Positions 6,617 through 13,999 of a stretch of DNA of 14,125 nt are shown piece after piece; the stretch's first letter is position 1; every line of letters begins with the position of its first letter. The notes beneath the pieces are model-generated. The model saw only the letters and a list, made by a program, of their open reading frames with translations, ran no database searches and had not been told where the DNA came from. The translations under genes and the position numbers were made by a program. Source of the stretch: Pseudomonadota bacterium (GTDB taxonomy: Bacteria; Pseudomonadota; Alphaproteobacteria; Azospirillales; Azospirillaceae); the NCBI GenBank assembly GCA_023416195.1, contig JAEZID010000152.1, positions 1 to 14,125 on the forward strand. The letters are read 5' to 3'.

Positions 6617-7339
6617 TGGGGACGGATTCCGTGGCAGAAGATGGACTGACGGCGTTCGTCCAAGCCCTGCGCCAGTTGCCCCCCACGGGAGAAAGGGGGT
6701 TCGAAGGCTTCGTGCGCGATGTCGTCCAGCACGTTGTCCACCGTCAAATCCGACTGCTGAAGTCCGACCCGCTCTTGCGCAAGATTCTGGAGGCGCTGGG
6801 CAAGAGGCCGAAACCCGATCTCTGGGTGATCATCACGACGACGCAGATCAAACGCAACGACCTCGAACAGCTTCGGAAGGCCGCGGAGTTGGCCGGGGTC
6901 GGGGTCGAGTGCCTGGATTGGGACGCGAACCCTGGCGCCCTTGCTGGGGTCGGCACGCGGCCAGGGGATTCCGCTGTCAGAGGCCCTTATCGACGTGCTC
7001 AGCTTGAAACCGGCTGCTCCTCTTGTCGAGGAACTGATCGAACGTCTATCCGGCCCTTTCGCGGATGAACAGACCCATGCACGGATTCAGACCCGTGGCA
7101 TTCGGGTGCTCGTCCAGCTTCCAGCCGGAATTCTGCGCGAAGCCGGAGGAGGAGAGGGGATCGAGGCTCGCCTGAAGCGGTGTGGCCTTTGTCGGGATGC
7201 GCTGGTGCATCTGAATGAACGCCTGCCCAAGTCCCTGCAAACCGGTCCAGGCTTTGCACCCGAGATTATGCAAGCTCTGAATTCTGTTGTGGACTGCCGG
7301 CTTGCCGACGTCGTCGGATGCTATGGCGGGCTCAGTTGA
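6616..7339 (+). pseudogene. Frameshifted partner of the CHAT gene, restriction-endonuclease-like N-terminus
   Basis: It starts at the ATG overlapping the CHAT stop. The first frame reads about 110 residues: GFEGFVRDVVQHVVHRQIRL, then PDLWVIITTTQIKRNDLEQL and GVGVECLDWDANPGAL. The GFEG-helix and DLWV-(I/L)-(I/V)T strands resemble the PD-(D/E)xK endonuclease-like domain found at the front of some STAND and CHAT-associated proteins. However, the segment that should hold the catalytic D...ExK between KSDP and LLRKIL seems to be missing. Near 6935-6942 the coding signal moves to another frame (LLGSARGQGIPLSEALIDVL onward) and ends at the TGA 7337-7339. Removing one base in the GCCCTTGCT context would join the two. 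The C-terminal 130 residues have no domain I recognise, and no NTPase follows. The gene ends 3 bp from the convergent recombinase gene, so it is probably also truncated at the 3' side. Confidence 0.5.
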
Positions 7340-7342
7340 GAG

Positions 7343-8305
7343 TTATCCACCTCCTTTCATGCGTCCAGCGGCCCGCCCGATGGCCGCTTGGAGACTGGTG
7401 TCGGTCACAGCCGTGTAGATTTCCGTGGTGGAAATGCTCTGGGGACCGAGCAGACGTTGGACAAAGCGGATGTCCAGGCCGTTCTCCAGGAGACGCGTTG
7501 CCGCCGTATGGCGCAGCATGTGCGGGGTGATGCGGCGGGTGATGCCGGCGTCGACCGCCGTTTCGCGCAGGAGGGAGCGGACGAACTGCGTCGTGCCGGG
7601 GGTGCCGGAGGCCGTCACCACGAACTGGTCGTGCGTGCCGCGCCGTGCGGCGGTAGCCCTGCGGTAGGCCGAAACCAGAGTCGCCGTTTCGTCATCGGGC
7701 AGGAAAACCCGGCGTTGGCGACTGCCCTTGCCCATGATGGTGATGACGCGCTCCAGCAGATCGATGTCCGGCACGCGGATGCTCACCAGCTCGCCGACGC
7801 GCAGGCCCGTGCACAGCAGGACCTCCAGCACGACCAGCGTCGTGGAGGCGTTCGCGTCGGTGCGCTTGGCGATGCGCAGCGCCTTGGCCTCGGTGATGCG
7901 GCCGGACAGGCCGACACGGTCCATGGCGGTGCGGCGCAATCTACGAACCTCGTCGTCGGTCAGGTTGCGCGGCAGGCGCTTGGGCAGGCGGATTCGCGCG
8001 TCCAGGCGGTGGAAGGGGCTGATCGGAATCACCTCGTCCAGCTCCAGCCAGCGGAACATCACCTTCAGGCAGGCCATGCGGCGCTTGACGCTGGTTTCCT
8101 TCAACCCGCGAGTTTCGAACAGGTGGCTGAGGTAGCGGCGCAGCAGTTGGCGGTCGATGGCGGCGACGGCGGTGCCGGGGGCGGCGAACCGCTCGAACTC
8201 TTTCAGATCAATGGCGTAGGCGCGCAGGCTGTGCGTCGACAGGTTCTTGGCGACCCGGCAATGGGCAAGGAAATCGGCGCAGGCAGAGGCGACGTTCATG
8301 AACAT
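7343..8305 (-). CDS. Tyrosine recombinase, XerC/XerD-like
   Basis: 320 residues, a normal Xer length. The N-terminal SAM-like core-binding domain (about 5-100) contains NLSTHSLRAYAIDLKEFERF. The catalytic domain (about 110-315) shows Arg169 (CTGLRVGEL), Lys193 (MGKGSRQR), His262 and Arg265 (TPHMLRHTAATRLL) and the nucleophile Tyr297 (STTEIYTAV). At the position of the last catalytic His (the LGH of Xer proteins) the sequence is LLGPQS, with Pro288 instead. It may resolve replicon multimers or be the integrase of the neighbouring island. The start is ATG 8305 or, six bases later, ATG 8299, with GGATGG just upstream. A 16-bp palindrome lies 22 bp upstream. The gene converges on the frameshifted CHAT partner with only 3 bp between stops. 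Confidence 0.9.
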   Translation of the reverse strand: MFMNVASACADFLAHCRVAKNLSTHSLRAYAIDLKEFERFAAPGTAVAAIDRQLLRRYLSHLFETRGLKETSVKRRMACLKVMFRWLELDEVIPISPFHRLDARIRLPKRLPRNLTDDEVRRLRRTAMDRVGLSGRITEAKALRIAKRTDANASTTLVVLEVLLCTGLRVGELVSIRVPDIDLLERVITIMGKGSRQRRVFLPDDETATLVSAYRRATAARRGTHDQFVVTASGTPGTTQFVRSLLRETAVDAGITRRITPHMLRHTAATRLLENGLDIRFVQRLLGPQSISTTEIYTAVTDTSLQAAIGRAAGRMKGGG

Positions 8306-8327
8306 CCATCCGGGAGCACGAACTCAG

Positions 8328-8343
8328 GGCGTGGCGCCACGCC
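8328..8343. repeat. Perfect 16-bp palindrome upstream of the recombinase gene
   Basis: GGCGTGGCGCCACGCC is its own reverse complement and lies 22 bp upstream of the recombinase start. Its place suggests an operator, or part of a recombination site, but no second copy was seen nearby. Confidence 0.4.
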
Positions 8344-8449
8344 ATGACCCGGCAAGGACGTGTATCCTCGCAAGGCATGCGTTCGTGTGCCAACGCTGAC
8401 GCCGGATGATTAGAAGACCAACGAATCGCGCGCAAGGCCAAGCCCACGA

Positions 8450-10858
8450 TCATTCCGCCAAGGACAACGTGCCTTCCTCCTCATCGGCAACGTCTTCCAA
8501 TTTGATCGGCGGTTCATCGCCTTCGCCGGGAGGTTCATGCGCATCGAACGGCCACCGCACGACAGGAAGCGCCGTCGCCGCGACGGCGAACACCCCGGTG
8601 TTGGCCCAGGCGGCGTGACAGCCAACGACATACATCACCTTCTTTGCCCGCGTGGCGGCGACATTCAGGATGTTCGGCGTTCCACCCGCCCAGTTCCGCG
8701 ATCCGCGGCTGGTTTCCGACGAAGCTCCCAGGACCAGCAGCACGGCCTCCGCCTCCTTGCCTTGGAAGGTATGGACCGTCCCGATGTGCGCCTTCCCCCA
8801 TTGCTCCTTCGGCTTCTTGCCCTCGATGCCCAGTTCGTCGAGGACGCCGCTCTTGAGCACGAAAGCCCTGAGCTTGTCCGCCACGGCCCGGAAGGGGGAG
8901 ATGATGTACAGGCTGGGCTTCCGGATGCCCCGGACGCTCAGCTTCCGCAGGAGATCGACGACCGCCTCGCCTTCCGCCTTGCTCCATTTCTCGGCGTTGG
9001 ACCGGACGTCGATCCAGGCGCTGCCGGCAAGCCACGGCGACGGGGCATCGGCAATGGGGGACGCCGGATCCCCCGCCGCATGCACCATCAATCCTCCGTA
9101 GGCGATCTCGTTCGAGATCGAGAACATCGGGTCCTGGCACCGGCGGTGCACGAGAAGTGGAAGGCCGGTCTCCCGCACGTCCGCGCCCGCGCCCATGCGG
9201 GCCATCAGCGGACTGATAGCGTCGGCGAGGGTCTGCGCCGACGCCCGTGGCGCCGCCCACAGGTCGGGGTGCGACCCGTAGCTGGCGCAAATCGCCCGAA
9301 CGAGCCCCGTGGGAACCTTCGACACTGGTTCGATCTGCAGCGGATCACCGATGATGAGCGCGCGCCGGGACCGCCACACGGCCCCCGCCGCCGCCTGCGG
9401 TGTCGCCTGACCGGCTTCGTCGACGATGAGCCAGCCGATGGCGCCTTCCCCCACCCCGTCCATCAGCCGGTCGAACGAGGCGAAGGTCGTCGACACGAGC
9501 GGCACCATTAGGAAGAAGCTGTCCCACAGATCGCCGAGATGGGCATCGGCGCCGGACGGCGTGCGCTTGCCCTTGAGGTGATCCATCATCAGCCCGAGGT
9601 TCGACTTCATCGGCCCGCCGGCGGCGTCAATGAACGCGCGGTGCAGCCGCATCGCGGCGGCGAACATCTCATCCCGCGCCGCGGTGAAATCGGGGTCCGC
9701 CCAGGGGCTGGTCGTGTGGATGGTTTCGTGGGAGCCGCTCCAGAACGACGGCCCGAGATGGGTGCCGGCGCAGACCTCCGGACAGCGGGCCTCCAGGTCA
9801 CGCAGCTGCGCCCAGCGTTCCCGGCTGGCCGTCAAGGCGGCCTCGGCCGCTCTTGCCCGCGCGTCCGCCTTGTCCATCCGGGCCCCAGCGGCGGACAGTT
9901 CGGCTCGGGCGGCCTCCTGGTCGGCCAGCATGCGCCGCAGGAGGTCCATCGCCTCCTCCTGCCGTTGCCGCCAGCGCGCATCCAGGCCCAGCCAGCGTAG
10001 AACGGGAACCGGCTGAAGGGCGGTGTTGCCGTCGAGCAGACGGCGCGCATCCGCGACGGCAGCGCCGAGCCGCGCCAGCGCCAGTTCCGTGGCCCGGCGG
10101 GTTTCTCGTGCCTCATCCGCGTTCTCGGCCGCAGCATGGTGCGCCGCCTGGGCGTCGTCCATGGCTTGCTGGACCGAGGCCGCCGTCCACAGCGCCGCGC
10201 GGATCTGCTCGCGCAAGGCCTGCATGCCGGCGGTCTTCGCCCGCTTCTCCCGGTAATCTAGGCAAGCCTGCCGCCAGCGTTCCATGGCCGCCGCCTTGTT
10301 GCGCGGCGGCGCTTCGACCTCGACGATCGCCGGAGGCGGATCGCCCGCACGGTCGCGCTTCACCCGCCCGGTCACGGCGGCGAGGTATTTTTCCAACCCC
10401 CAATCCGGATGCCACCAGGCATCCTCGACGAATTCCGTGCGGTTGGCCATGTTGCCGAGCACTGCGGCGATGAGCCCCCAGCAACTCCCCTCCTTGCCGT
10501 GAACGGCATCGGCGGTGCCGGGGAAATGGCGGGCGCCGACATCCGGCGCCACCGTTCCGGCGAGGGGCAATTCGGCGCTGGCGTTCCGCACGGCGGCGTT
10601 GTTGGAGGAGGCGACCACGATGCCACGCCCCCGCAACCGGGCGTCCAGCTTGTAGAGCGTCTGCCGACGGCCACCTTCGGCAACAAGGTCCACGGGCGAG
10701 AAGGCGGATGCCGGATCTTCAAACCCGAGCAGTGCATCGGCCCGGTCGAGGATCACGGCGGCGATGACGTCGCGCAGCAGCGTCGTCTTGCCCGTGCCGG
10801 GCGGCCCGTTGATCGAGAGAATCCCGCCATCCGCCCGCCGCCGGTGCGAGCCCGATGT
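8450..10858 (-). pseudogene. SF1 helicase (DNA2/NAM7-like AAA_11/AAA_12), N-terminally truncated
   Basis: The frame is open on the minus strand from 10858 to the stop at 8450. Counting from the in-frame GTG at 10756 there are 768 residues. Helicase motifs: Walker A SINGPPGTGKTTLLRD lies just upstream of that GTG, in frame. Then come a long Ala/Arg/Glu-rich coiled-coil insertion (about 155-320), Walker B WLIVDEAGQ (442-450), motif III IIGDPLQIEPV (468-478), motif V VHTFQGKEAEAVLL (661-674) and motif VI LNVAATRAKK (697-706). It is an ATP-dependent nucleic-acid helicase of the UPF1-like group. The family normally has several hundred residues before Walker A; here a TGA at 10861-10859 precedes it and no ATG or GTG lies before Walker A. 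A product starting at 10756 would lack the ATP-binding loop. The upstream DNA encodes a different protein in another frame, so this is a deletion chimera. Confidence 0.85.
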
Positions 10859-11184
10859 TCATCAAGCCCGTCCAGGTACAGCGTGCGTCCCCGCATCGCC
10901 GCTGGCGGCCGGCTCAGGAAGCGGCCCACACGGATCACCTCCGCATCCATCTCGCCCGCCGCGGCCCGCGCGAACTCCGTGGTCTTGCCAAGGCCGGGCT
11001 CGCCCAGCAGGACGACGGCCCGATGGTCCAGGAAATCCGCGAACACTCCCTCGCGGGTGTGGCCGTCTTCAATCGCAGGCAGAACCTGTTGGACGCGGCG
11101 CGTTACGAAGACGGTGCCTTCCGCTGGTGAACGTCGGCTGCTGTTCGGCATGGAAAATGGCCGTGTGGGAAAGCGTGAGAACAT
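10753..11184 (-). pseudogene. STAND-type NTPase, N-terminal fragment, truncated by fusion
   Basis: The open frame has 143 codons, but only the first 115 or so look like protein. Seen: VFVTRRVQQVLPAIEDG, FLDHRAVVLLGEPGLGKTTEF with a Walker A (about 61-68), EVIRVGRFLSRPPAAMRG, and a Walker B TLYLDGLDEHRAR (101-113). The spacing between the two Walker motifs and the DGLDE form point to a STAND/NACHT-like signalling NTPase, a class common in anti-phage defence. From about residue 116 the frame reads helicase DNA out of register and ends in Arg-rich nonsense. The stop overlaps the GTG at 10756 (GTGA), which could allow reinitiation but may be chance. The start may be 11184 or the Met at 11151; neither has a strong ribosome-binding site. 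A complete family member would be many hundred residues longer. Confidence 0.65.
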
Positions 11185-11291
11185 ACCCGATGCCGTCGTT
11201 TTCCTTCATGCAACCCGGCCCGGTCAATGCTGTGGCCGGTCCATTCCGCAGAATGGGGACTTCAATGAACGACCGTTCTCTTCGGCCGCAT

Positions 11292-11325
11292 GAGCAGGCA
11301 AAGCCTCGCCATGCTTTGCCTGCTC
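11292..11325. repeat. Strong 13-bp inverted repeat (hairpin) downstream of parB
   Basis: GAGCAGGCAAAGC and GCTTTGCCTGCTC are perfect inverted arms around an 8-nt loop. It lies between parB and the STAND fragment, beyond the two parS-like palindromes. There is no T run on either side. It could end the parAB transcript with help, or be a protein-binding site. The motif GGCTTTGCCTCGC recurs about 25 bp further on. Confidence 0.5.
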
Positions 11326-11415
11326 CCCGTCAAACAAGGCGCTTGGCTTTGCCTCGCGAACGGAATCGACGCGCTGGAGGCTCCAGGTCCCGATTGGCCC
11401 ACCCCGACGAGATCT

Positions 11416-11441
11416 CGGCATGTGGGACGTCCCACATGCCG
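11416..11441. promoter_or_regulatory. parS: Candidate parS centromere site 1 (26-bp palindrome)
   Basis: A perfect palindrome with half-site CGGCATGTGGGAC. It contains the 18-bp core ATGTGGGACGTCCCACAT found again at 11478. The TGT...ACGT...ACA layout resembles the known chromosomal parS (TGTTTCACGTGAAACA). The position just downstream of parB fits a centromere bound by ParB. Confidence 0.7.
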
Positions 11442-11477
11442 TGACCGGCGAGTAGACGATGCCGGGCCAGTCCGCGA

Positions 11478-11495
11478 ATGTGGGACGTCCCACAT
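11478..11495. promoter_or_regulatory. parS: Candidate parS centromere site 2 (18-bp palindrome)
   Basis: ATGTGGGACGTCCCACAT, identical to the core of the site at 11416-11441. The centres are 58 bp apart, and this copy lies 9 bp beyond the parB stop codon. Two exact copies beside parB strongly suggest ParB loading sites. Confidence 0.7.
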
Positions 11496-11503
11496 CAAAC
11501 GCC

Positions 11504-12373
11504 TCAGGCCCGTTGTTCAGGGCCCTCAAGAATGGCATCGATCTCCGCGCGCAGCTGAAGCAGCCGTTTCCGATGCGCCGGGTCAAGAAGGTGGCGCTGT
11601 TCGCGCACCACGGCGACATCGCGCATGATGCGCTTGACGCTGGCCTGAAGCGTTCGCTCGGGGTCGTGCGGCCCGGCTTCGCGTGTCCCCTGCGCGTGAT
11701 CGCGCTTGGCTTGGCGAACGGCTTTGACCGACGCGCCCTCCTTCGCCTGCGCCCACAGCACGGGCCGCAAATCGTCCGGTGCCGCCGCGATTTCGATCAG
11801 CACCGACCGCGACACATGCGTGTAGGACGCGGCGTATTCTTCCAGCACGTCCACTGGCAGCGACAAGATGGCCAGGAGCTTGGTGATGTCAGTGCGGTCC
11901 TTGCCCACGACCGCGGCGAGCTCGTCGTGGGTGTAACCATGTTTTTCGGCCAGACGGGCGAGGGCGGCGGCGTATTCCACCGCGTTGAGGTCGACCCGCT
12001 GGACGTTGTCAATCAGCCCGATCTCGTCCGGATCCCCGGACGTGAGAATGGCAAAAATCGTCTTTCGGCCAAGGATTTCGTGAGCGCGGACTCGGCGTTC
12101 GCCGCCAATCAGCAAATAGTCGCCCTGAGGAAGCGGCCGGACCAGGATCGGGTTCTGCAACCCATGCCGATCGATGGACGCCGCCAGGCTGCGCAGTTCC
12201 GCCTCATCGAAATGCCGGCGCGGCTGGTCGGGGTTGCGCTGGACCCGGTCGAGGTCCAGCTCGACCACGTGCGGGAAACCCGCCGACGTGCCGAACAGCT
12301 TGTCGGTGCCAACCGTGAGCGCGGGGGTGCCACCCAGCAGTTCCTTGGTCTTGCGCTCGAACTTACGCGACAT
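11504..12373 (-). CDS. parB: ParB-family partition protein
   Basis: 289 residues. N-terminal ParB/Srx domain: VVELDLDRVQRNPDQPRRHF (36-55), LRSLAASIDRHGLQNPILVRP (60-80), the CTP-binding GERRVRAHE motif (91-99) and LIDNVQRVDLNAVEYA (120-135). The central helix-turn-helix region follows: GYTHDELAAVVGKDRTDITK (146-165). The C-terminus (about 240-289) is helical and should dimerise. ParB loads on parS, spreads as a CTP-dependent clamp and activates the ATPase of ParA to segregate the replicon. The start ATG at 12373 overlaps the last 11 bp of parA, so the two are translationally coupled. Two identical palindromes just past its stop are the likely binding sites. Confidence 0.93.
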   Translation of the reverse strand: MSRKFERKTKELLGGTPALTVGTDKLFGTSAGFPHVVELDLDRVQRNPDQPRRHFDEAELRSLAASIDRHGLQNPILVRPLPQGDYLLIGGERRVRAHEILGRKTIFAILTSGDPDEIGLIDNVQRVDLNAVEYAAALARLAEKHGYTHDELAAVVGKDRTDITKLLAILSLPVDVLEEYAASYTHVSRSVLIEIAAAPDDLRPVLWAQAKEGASVKAVRQAKRDHAQGTREAGPHDPERTLQASVKRIMRDVAVVREQRHLLDPAHRKRLLQLRAEIDAILEGPEQRA

Positions 12374-13376
12374 GGACCGCCTCCCGTTGCGCGGCGTAAG
12401 CGCGGATTTGGCGTGCCACCTCGCGGAAGGTTTCCGCCCCGGGAGCGCCCGGATCGCCGGCCAGCGTGATCATGCCGGCGGCCGCGGCTTTGCCATAGAC
12501 GGTGGCGCGGGGAATCGGGGGAAACACCGGAACTTGGTCGGCGTAGGACTCGCGCAGTTCCTGCAGCGTCGCCCGATCCTGCGTCAGCCGCTCGTTGTAC
12601 ATGGTCGGAATGATGCCGGCGATCTTGAGGCCGGGGTTCACGCGGCGCCGGATCCGGGTGATGGTGTCCACCAGCCGCTTCACGCCCAGCAAAGACAGCG
12701 CTTCCGTCTGCACCGGCACGACCACCAGTTCCGCGGCGGACAGCGCGTTGGCCGTCACCAAGCCCAGGTTCGGCGCGCAGTCCATCACCACGAAATCATA
12801 GGAGGAGCGCACCTCGTCGAGCTTCTCGCGCAGCACGAGGCCTCCGGTGGAGTCGGCGGCCAACTCGACGTCCGCGTCCGCCAGCGACAGGCCGGCCGGA
12901 ACGAGGTCGAGTCCGTGTTCGCCGGTCGGGACAATGACCGACGAGATCGGCTCGTCGGACCGCAGCACGAAGTAAAGCGTCTTGCGCCGCTGCTCCAGAT
13001 CGACGATAGCCGCGTTGCCGACGCCGACATGGACCGTCGCGTTGCTCTGGGAGTCGCAATCGATCAGCAACACCCGCGCCCCCCCCTCTGTGAGAGCATA
13101 GGCAAGGTTCACCGCCGTTGCCGTCTTGCCCACGCCCCCCTTCTGGTTGGCGATGGCCAGGAACGTTGCCGAGCGCGGCCGGTCATCGACCATCTGTGCC
13201 ACCAGGAAATCCACCACTTGCTGCGGCATTCGTTCGGCTCCGCTTTCCCAGCGGCTGATCTTCGCCTTCGTGTAGCTGCGACCAAGTTGATCGTTGAGCC
13301 AGTCCGCAAACTGCGTCTGGTTTTCCCCACGGCGCTCACGCAACTGGCGCATATCGTCCCCACCAAGCGGCGGCAT
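12363..13376 (-). CDS. parA: ParA-family partition ATPase with N-terminal HTH
   Basis: 337 residues from the ATG at 13376. This start is preferred because AGAGG lies six bases before it, whereas the ATG at 13382 directly abuts that site; 13352 is a third option. Residues 8-55 form an XRE-like HTH (QTQFADWLNDQL, KAKISRWESGAERMP), so the protein can bind DNA specifically. The ATPase has a deviant Walker A KGGVGKTA (79-86), A' VLLIDCDSQSNAT (102-113, Asp106) and Walker B FVVMDCAPN (195-203). It drives segregation with ParB and, like other HTH-bearing ParA proteins, probably represses its own promoter. The frame stays open upstream to 13610, but there it only reads through iterons (RRIVYA, AQNRLRR) and is not taken as coding. 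Confidence 0.93.
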   Translation of the reverse strand: MPPLGGDDMRQLRERRGENQTQFADWLNDQLGRSYTKAKISRWESGAERMPQQVVDFLVAQMVDDRPRSATFLAIANQKGGVGKTATAVNLAYALTEGGARVLLIDCDSQSNATVHVGVGNAAIVDLEQRRKTLYFVLRSDEPISSVIVPTGEHGLDLVPAGLSLADADVELAADSTGGLVLREKLDEVRSSYDFVVMDCAPNLGLVTANALSAAELVVVPVQTEALSLLGVKRLVDTITRIRRRVNPGLKIAGIIPTMYNERLTQDRATLQELRESYADQVPVFPPIPRATVYGKAAAAGMITLAGDPGAPGAETFREVARQIRAYAAQREAVHVA

Positions 13377-13403
13377 CGGCATCCTCTTCGATTGGTTTGG
13401 ACG

Positions 13404-13433
13404 ATTCTGCGCAAGTTGCCGGAACTTTGTCAA
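13404..13433 (-). promoter_or_regulatory. parA promoter
   Basis: On the minus strand there is a perfect -35 TTGACA (13433-13428), an 18-bp spacer, and CAGAAT as -10 (13409-13404). The -10 lies inside an iteron-like ACGATTCTGCG (plus strand, 13401-13411). The spacer contains the operator-like repeat at 13414-13426. Transcription would begin near 13397, leaving a short leader before the start codon at 13376. Confidence 0.6.
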
Positions 13434-13459
13434 CTGATGCCCATTTAGTTGCCGGAACT
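13414..13459. promoter_or_regulatory. Pair of operator-like repeats AGTTGCCGGAACT
   Basis: AGTTGCCGGAACT occurs exactly at 13414-13426 and 13447-13459, 33 bp apart, i.e. about three helical turns and thus on the same face of the DNA. Each has inverted ends (AGTT...AACT). The first fills the -35/-10 spacer of the parA promoter and the second lies upstream. I infer binding by the HTH of ParA and cooperative autorepression. Confidence 0.6.
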
Positions 13460-13530
13460 GGGCCCGCGTGGCATCCTCCCGTGTGCGCAACTGCACCGCA
13501 ATCCGTTGGCGACCCCAGGACCGACACCGC

Positions 13531-13982
13531 CGTAAACGATTCTGCGCGATGGGGCGCGGTGAGAAGGCGAGCCAGCTGGGGTTTGCGTAAACGATTCTGC
13601 GTAGCGCCACCGCTTTCGCACCGAGCCATGGCGTCGCGTAAACGATTCTGCGGAAGTCTCGGGCGATGTCGTCGTCCGGACCACACCAGTTCTCCCGATT
13701 CGGCTCTGTTTACGCAGAATCCCTTACGTTCCGATTGGACGGCGTCCAGTTTGCGCAGAATCGCTTACGACACGGCATTTGGTTGTCCACGCAGGATCGC
13801 TTACGGAAAGATCCATCCACGCAGAAAGGTTTACCAATCCACGCAGGATCGCTTACGCCGAATCGGCCTATCAGCGCAGGATCGCTTACGCGACTCGGGC
13901 CTTTCCACGCAGGATCGCTTACCAAACCTAAGAAGACTCCTTTCCAAAAACCTCAAGGAGGGCCCGCGTAAACGATTCTGCG
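13531..13982. repeat. oriV: Iteron array, probable replication origin (eleven 16-bp repeats)
   Basis: The consensus is CGTAAACGATTCTGCG. There are perfect plus-strand copies at 13531, 13586, 13637 and 13967. Minus-oriented copies start at 13713, 13754, 13790, 13820, 13842, 13875 and 13908. Most minus copies carry the variant CGTAAGCGATCCTGCG; 13754 has only the first change, and 13713, 13820 and 13908 diverge slightly. Spacing is 55 and 51 bp in the first group and 22-41 bp in the second, with 22 and 33 bp near whole helical turns. Four copies are preceded by TCCA. A partial copy lies in the parA promoter at 13401. Such arrays bind a Rep initiator and control copy number. No rep gene is visible; the stretch after the array is AT-rich and then interrupted by an IS5-type element. 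Confidence 0.8.
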
Positions 13983-13999
13983 ATTTATTTTTCGACTAA

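Noticed and set aside
7342..7350. DnaA-box-like TTATCCACC
   Set aside because: It lies in the end of the recombinase gene far from the iterons; probably chance.
7388..8347. Plus-strand open frame opposite the recombinase
   Set aside because: Antisense shadow of a complete tyrosine recombinase.
12174..13448. Plus-strand open frame opposite parA and parB
   Set aside because: Antisense of two well-recognised genes, no domain of its own.
13377..13610. In-frame extension of parA through the iterons
   Set aside because: It only translates iteron repeats and would place the promoter inside the gene.
13783..13791. DnaA-box-like TTGTCCACG within the iteron array
   Set aside because: Only 7 of 9 bases match TTATCCACA, and the TCCACG part belongs to the iteron flank.
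13713..13923. CRISPR-like array
   Set aside because: Repeats are only 16 bp, spacers of 6-25 bp are too short and irregular, and orientation changes; these are iterons.
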